Assembly (NCBI RefSeq): GCF_003121405.1
Contig: NZ_QBUY01000040.1
Coordinates: 1-46,594, forward strand
From: Paraburkholderia sp. C35
GTDB lineage: Bacteria > Pseudomonadota > Gammaproteobacteria > Burkholderiales > Burkholderiaceae
DNA length: 46,594 nt
Direction: 5' to 3'
In this document: piece by piece, positions 42,873 through 46,594 of the stretch
Position numbering within the stretch: position 1 is the stretch's first letter
Layout of the letters: each line of letters begins with the position of its first letter
Notes under the pieces: generated by a model
Database searches by the model: none
What the model was told of the DNA's origin: nothing
What the model saw: only the letters and a program-made list of their open reading frames with translations
Program-made: the position numbers and the translations under genes

Positions 42873-44558
42873 TTAGTGGCTCCAGGTCACCGACAGCCAG
42901 TACTGCAGCGGCTTCTTGCCTGGCTCGACCCACGAGGGCGAGGAGAAGCCATAAGGTTTCGAAACCGAGGCGGAAACCGTGGCGCCAATCGGCGTGAGCC
43001 AATCGATGCTGGCGCCGTAGCCGGCGAGCGTGCGGGTGTTCGTCACATCGGAGACACCCGGATAGCTCTGGTCCCAGCCTGCCCACGGGTTGTGATTGAT
43101 GCGGCCGACCGCGTAGTCCGAGAAGATGCCGAACTGCAACTGATGACCGGACGCAACCGGTACGCGTTGATAGAGACCTGCGTTGACGATGACGCCGTCG
43201 TTAAACGAGACTTCGTCCGAGCGGTAGGCGCGCACAGCGTTAGGGCCACCCGCGCCGAGCTTTTCGCTCGGATCGAGATTGCGGTTTGCGACCTGCGCGT
43301 TCACGCGTCCCGACAGGAACAGGTTGCCGCTACGCGTCAGCGCATACGTGCCGTATCCGGTGCCCGACAGCTTCGCGTAGTTGCCGGCCGGGTTCGCCTC
43401 TGTGTTCGTTCCATACGGAAAGTCATTGCTCTGATGACCAAGCGTCAGCGCAGCCTGGCCGCTCAGGATGTTCGTGCGAAGTTGCTGAGCGCGATCGCCG
43501 TTGTCGGCCTGCGCGGAAAAGCGGATCGAGTCGATCTTGCTGTGTGTGGAGACGCCGTATTCCTTCATGTCGGTCGACGTCTGGCTGTGCAGATATGAAA
43601 CGCCGCCCCAGACATTCGCGTCGAGACCGCGAGCGAACGGATACAGCAAGCCGCCCGAAGCCGTCGTCGCGATACCAACCATCGGCGTGACCGTGTTCGT
43701 CGTGTATTGCTGGCGGCTGATGCCGCCCGTCAGGCGCAGTCCGTCGTTGAGGATCGGCACGCTCGCATCCAGCTCCCCCGTCCACATCTTCTTGTCGGTG
43801 CCCGTGAGCGTGAATGCGTAGCTTTCGCCCGCGCCGAAATAGTTGTTGGCCGACACGCTCACGCCCATCCGATACTCGCCCGTGGACGGAACGCCCTGGT
43901 TGTCGAGGATCAGGTTGGCAGATACCGGCTTGCCCTTCTGCACGACGCCGACGACCACCTTGATGTCGCCCACGCCCGCGCCGGGTCCGAACTGCGGCGC
44001 CGTTTCGAGCGCAACACCGGGCAGGTCCTGCAGAAGCTGCGTCGAACGCTCGAGACGCGAGGTCTTCAGATAGCAGGCGCCCGGAAGCGTGTCGCTGCCG
44101 CACAGCGCGTGCGTGATCACCTTGCGCAGACGCGAATCCGCGACACGCGATTTGTTCTGGATTTCGATCTGGCTGATCCGGCCGGGGAAGACCGTGAAGA
44201 CGGCTTTCGCGCCTTGCCTGGCGGCTCGCCAGTCGGAGTCGGTCATCAGCACCTGGCCGATCGGGTAGCCGCCTTGACGCAAGGCATCGGTGAGTCGGTC
44301 AGACCAGCGGTTGACGTCGCCCAGCGTTTGCGGCGCGGCGCCGAGTTGTTGCACGTGAGCGCGCAGCAACTGCACGATGGCAGCTTCGTCTTGTCCGCCC
44401 GCGGGGAGCAACTTGAATTCGATGACGGCATTCTGTGCAGTCAGCGTCATGCTCGTCGCCGCAACAGACTCGGCGTGCGCCACGCTCGTCACCAACACCG
44501 GCAAGATCCACATTGCTTGAGTGATCTGCCGGTTTATTTCACGTCTACGCCACAACAT
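42873..44558 (-). CDS. TpsB/ShlB-type two-partner secretion transporter
   Basis: A 561-aa outer-membrane protein. A signal peptide (ending SVAHA at about residue 29) is followed by two POTRA-like regions (about 38-200) and a 16-strand FhaC/ShlB barrel. The conserved L6 motif is readable as GGPNAVRAYRSDE (usual VRGY), and the protein ends with an aromatic-rich strand (YWLSVTWSH). TpsB proteins recognise the N-terminal domain of a large partner and export it across the outer membrane. Here the upstream repetitive protein is the obvious client and the downstream HMW1C-type enzyme its modifier. AAGGAT precedes ATG 44558. Confidence 0.9.
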   Translation of the reverse strand: MLWRRREINRQITQAMWILPVLVTSVAHAESVAATSMTLTAQNAVIEFKLLPAGGQDEAAIVQLLRAHVQQLGAAPQTLGDVNRWSDRLTDALRQGGYPIGQVLMTDSDWRAARQGAKAVFTVFPGRISQIEIQNKSRVADSRLRKVITHALCGSDTLPGACYLKTSRLERSTQLLQDLPGVALETAPQFGPGAGVGDIKVVVGVVQKGKPVSANLILDNQGVPSTGEYRMGVSVSANNYFGAGESYAFTLTGTDKKMWTGELDASVPILNDGLRLTGGISRQQYTTNTVTPMVGIATTASGGLLYPFARGLDANVWGGVSYLHSQTSTDMKEYGVSTHSKIDSIRFSAQADNGDRAQQLRTNILSGQAALTLGHQSNDFPYGTNTEANPAGNYAKLSGTGYGTYALTRSGNLFLSGRVNAQVANRNLDPSEKLGAGGPNAVRAYRSDEVSFNDGVIVNAGLYQRVPVASGHQLQFGIFSDYAVGRINHNPWAGWDQSYPGVSDVTNTRTLAGYGASIDWLTPIGATVSASVSKPYGFSSPSWVEPGKKPLQYWLSVTWSH

Positions 44559-44672
44559 TGAAGCAATCCTTGCTTTTGATTAGAAACGGTGGCGTTACGT
44601 TTATCGAGGATTCTCATCCCAGCGATTTGTACCGCCGACATAAGAAAGAGTAAAAGTTTGATAATCCGAAGC

Positions 44673-44902
44673 GAATAGGACTATTCCAAAAAAGTGTTTG
44701 GGATTTTCGGATTTTTGGTCGAGCCCTGACTGTGCCTGAGCTGACCGTCACGGGGAGGATGCTTTGATATTGCGGTTTTTATGATTCGAAGTCGGCTTGA
44801 AAATAAGACAACTCCGAAAATTTCAATCAAAAATCTCTTCTCTTCTAAATTTCCGACGATTTTTATTTTGGTTTGAATTTTCAGAATAGGAACATTCCTA
44901 TT
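44673..44902. promoter_or_regulatory. Paired GAATAGGA palindromes in the A/T-rich leader of the transporter gene
   Basis: The 44559-45084 gap is A/T-rich and contains two related palindromes: GAATAG-GA-CTATTC (44673-44686) and AATAGGAA-CA-TTCCTATT (44885-44902, perfect arms), both beginning GAATAGGA. The first overlaps the spacer of a possible minus-strand promoter (TTGGAA, 17 bp, GATTAT), which would put it in a repressor position for the TpsB-glycosyltransferase transcript. The regulator is unknown, and no second gene is seen in the gap. Confidence 0.5.
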
Positions 44903-44933
44903 TTTTCAAACCAAAACAATATCCAAAGCATGT

Positions 44934-44966
44934 AAAAAAACGGTGCAGCTCTTGCGAACTGCACCG
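44934..44966 (-). terminator. Terminator after the repetitive surface protein
   Basis: CGGTGCAG (44941-44948) and CTGCACCG (44959-44966) form an 8-bp stem; on the minus strand seven T's follow (complement of 44934-44940). It would end the adhesin transcript about 120 bp past its stop. The transporter and modification genes thus need their own promoter or read-through. Confidence 0.85.
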
Positions 44967-45084
44967 CCTTTCAATCAGCAAAGCAAACTTGCGAGAGGAA
45001 ATCGTCCAGTGAACGGCCGATCACTCCCGCGATCCGCCGACCGCACGCAACTGGCAGGTAACCGCCAGTTGCGCGGGGCGGGAA

Positions 45085-46594
45085 TCAGTGCTCGGTTGCC
45101 GGGGACTGATCCGCGACCGCCGGTCCCATACCCTGCTTCAGCCAGCCGTGCGACTTGACCACGTACGCCTTCCCATCCTTGACGCCGCTCTCCGTGTAGA
45201 AGAACTCATGCGTCTGCATGTTCACCGACAGGTCCGCCTTCGTCTGCGACTTCTCGTCCTCGTACGTGAAATGCTTCGCGCCGTCGGCACCGTCGCGGTA
45301 CGCCAGATGACGGTTCAACACGCCCTCGTGGGTGAGCAGCTGAACGTCAGCCGAACGGACCAGCGTGTCGACCGTCACGTGCTCGACGGTTGCATCCGCC
45401 CAGAACGCTGCATCGCCGGCTTCCAGCGTCAGCGGCTGTGCCTGATCCAGGTACCAGTGCGCCGACACATCAGCCCAGATGAACGCCGCCAGGCCACCGA
45501 CACCGACTGCGCCGAGCGCTGCCGCAGCGCCGGCACCGCCGCCGGAGCCGCCGGACGATGCGTTGGTCGAGCCACCGCCGTTGTCCGTGCTGCCACCGCC
45601 GTTGATGACGTTGCCGCCGTCGGTGCCATTGCTGTCACCGCCGTTGTCCGCGCTATTGCTGCCGCCACCGTTGTCGGTGCCGTTGCTGTCGCCGCCGTTG
45701 TCCGTCGTGTTCGGATGGATGACGGTGCTGTTGCCGTTGTTGTCGATGTACGTCGTGCCGTTGTCGTTCGTGTAGATCGTGCCGTTGTCGACCACACCCG
45801 AACCATTGGTCGAGTTACCGTCGATATACGTCGAACCGTTGTCGTTCGTATCGATCGTGCCGTTGTTGTCAATGCCCGTACCGTTCGTCGAGTTACCGTC
45901 GATATACGTCGTGCCGTTATCGGACGTGTTGATCGTGCCGTTGTTGTCGATGCCATCGCCATTGTCCGAGCCGCCCGCCATGTTGGTCGTGCCATTGTCG
46001 GTCGTGTTGATCGAACCGTTATTGTCGATACCCGTGCCGTTCGTCGAGTTGCCATCGATGTTCGTCGAGCCGTTGTCGCTGGTGTTGATCGAACCGTTGT
46101 TGATCACACCCGAGCCGTTGGTCGAGTTACCGTCGATGTTGGTCGTACCGTTATCGGTCGTGTCGATCGTGCCGTTGTTGTCAACGCCCGTGCCGTTGGT
46201 CGAGTCACCCGACATGTTCGTCGTACCGTTGCCCGACGTGTTGATCGCACCGTTGTTGTCGATGCCATCGCCATTGTCCGAGCCGCCCGACATGTTGGTC
46301 GTGCCATTGTCGGTCGTGTTGATCGAACCGTTGTTGTCGATGCCCGAACCGTTGGTCGAGTTACCGTCGATGTTCGTCGAGCCGTTGTCGCTGGTGTTGA
46401 TCGAACCGTTGTTGATCACACCCGAGCCATTGGTCGAGTTACCGTCGATGTTGGTCGTGCCGTTATCGGTCGTGTCGATCGTGCCGTTGTTGTCAACGCC
46501 CGTACCGTTGGTCGAATCGCCCGACATGTTCGTCGTACCGTTGCCCGACGTGTTGATCGCACCGTTGTTGTCGATGCCATCGCCATTGTCCGAG
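45085..46594 (-). CDS. Giant sequon-repeat surface protein (3' part; probable TpsA/HMW1A-like partner)
   Basis: The 502 C-terminal residues of a longer protein are visible; the 5' end lies right of the window. Order: ten complete 26-aa units plus part of an eleventh (IDGNSTNGSGVINNGSINTS type), a Gly/Ser/Asn linker (DNGGDSNGTDNGGGSNS), a Gly/Ala hydrophobic segment (GAGAAAALGAVGVGGLAAF), then a ~135-aa folded-looking domain ending DQSPATEH. About 45-50 N-X-S/T sequons occur in the repeats and linker, none in the last ~150 residues. With TpsB and HMW1C-type genes directly downstream, it is the probable glycosylated, secreted adhesin. The N-terminal TPS domain expected of such a protein cannot be checked here. 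Confidence 0.75.
   Translation of the reverse strand, partial: SDNGDGIDNNGAINTSGNGTTNMSGDSTNGTGVDNNGTIDTTDNGTTNIDGNSTNGSGVINNGSINTSDNGSTNIDGNSTNGSGIDNNGSINTTDNGTTNMSGGSDNGDGIDNNGAINTSGNGTTNMSGDSTNGTGVDNNGTIDTTDNGTTNIDGNSTNGSGVINNGSINTSDNGSTNIDGNSTNGTGIDNNGSINTTDNGTTNMAGGSDNGDGIDNNGTINTSDNGTTYIDGNSTNGTGIDNNGTIDTNDNGSTYIDGNSTNGSGVVDNGTIYTNDNGTTYIDNNGNSTVIHPNTTDNGGDSNGTDNGGGSNSADNGGDSNGTDGGNVINGGGSTDNGGGSTNASSGGSGGGAGAAAALGAVGVGGLAAFIWADVSAHWYLDQAQPLTLEAGDAAFWADATVEHVTVDTLVRSADVQLLTHEGVLNRHLAYRDGADGAKHFTYEDEKSQTKADLSVNMQTHEFFYTESGVKDGKAYVVKSHGWLKQGMGPAVADQSPATEH
45748..46594 (-). repeat. 78-bp tandem repeats with 312-bp higher-order period
   Basis: Ten full 78-bp units (26 codons each) run from 46527 down to 45748, and another is cut by the window edge. 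Units differ by type: a D-S-T-N-G-T form, two N-S-T-N-G-S forms and a sequon-poor S-D-N-G-D form. These recur in the same order every four units. The sequence ending at 46594 matches that ending at 46282, exactly 312 bp apart. Units nearest the 3' end are the most diverged. Such arrays readily expand or contract by recombination and are hard to assemble. Confidence 0.92.

Noticed and set aside
45479..46594. CRISPR array or satellite interpretation of the terminal repeats
   Set aside because: Repeats are contiguous multiples of 3 bp (78 and 312), stay in frame and encode a coherent sequon-rich protein; there are no unique spacers.

Overview
The window reads as chromosomal DNA of a Burkholderia-group betaproteobacterium (Paraburkholderia, Caballeronia or Burkholderia). 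The reasons are high GC with strong G/C third positions, a 5' 16S rRNA end beginning GAACTGAAGAGTT, an aerobic phenylacetyl-CoA operon followed by a TetR gene, a fused indolepyruvate ferredoxin oxidoreductase, type-2 ArgC, and two DUF2957 lipoproteins beside an OmpW-like protein. The assignment is inferred from gene content, not from a database search.

Layout. 1-475: 5' end and double-promoter leader of an rRNA operon running leftwards out of the window. 476-1750: exported SGNH hydrolase. 1859-7402: paaABCDE under a palindromic operator, then a DUF1835 gene and a TetR regulator (probable PaaR). 7580-14565: GNAT acetyltransferase, an Lrp-type regulator divergent from hppD, a small exported peptide with a sigma-E-like promoter, and the 1201-aa ferredoxin oxidoreductase. 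PaaABCDE, HppD and the oxidoreductase all belong to aromatic amino acid and phenylacetate breakdown. 14619-16319: a Fic protein flanked on both sides by matching phased ATTTCGA arrays. 16470-25000: housekeeping and metabolic genes (maeB, MFS transporter, pyrE, response regulator, PEBP-like protein, flavodoxin-like protein, argC). 25448-29260: two DUF2957 lipoproteins plus an OmpW-like protein, followed by a candidate small RNA on the minus strand. 29535-36181: LysE-type exporter, HIBADH-type dehydrogenase, Mut7-C protein, several small proteins and two transporters. 36352-39171: two diguanylate cyclases.

The most interesting region is 39178-46594, all on the minus strand. In transcription order it holds: the 3' part of a giant repetitive surface protein (its 5' end lies beyond the right edge); a TpsB/ShlB-type outer-membrane transporter; a 617-aa HMW1C-type cytoplasmic N-glycosyltransferase; and a methyltransferase-GT9-like fusion. 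The surface protein is built from 26-residue units arranged in a 312-bp higher-order repeat. It is loaded with N-X-S/T sequons (about 45-50 in roughly 350 residues), whereas its final ~150 residues have none. The arrangement matches the Haemophilus HMW1A-HMW1B-HMW1C logic: glycosylate asparagines in the cytoplasm, then secrete through a two-partner transporter. The dense sequon-repeat substrate and the added methyltransferase/glycosyltransferase look like a new version of that system.

All calls come from reading the sequence. No similarity search or structure prediction was run, so symbols and families rest on recognisable motifs and context.
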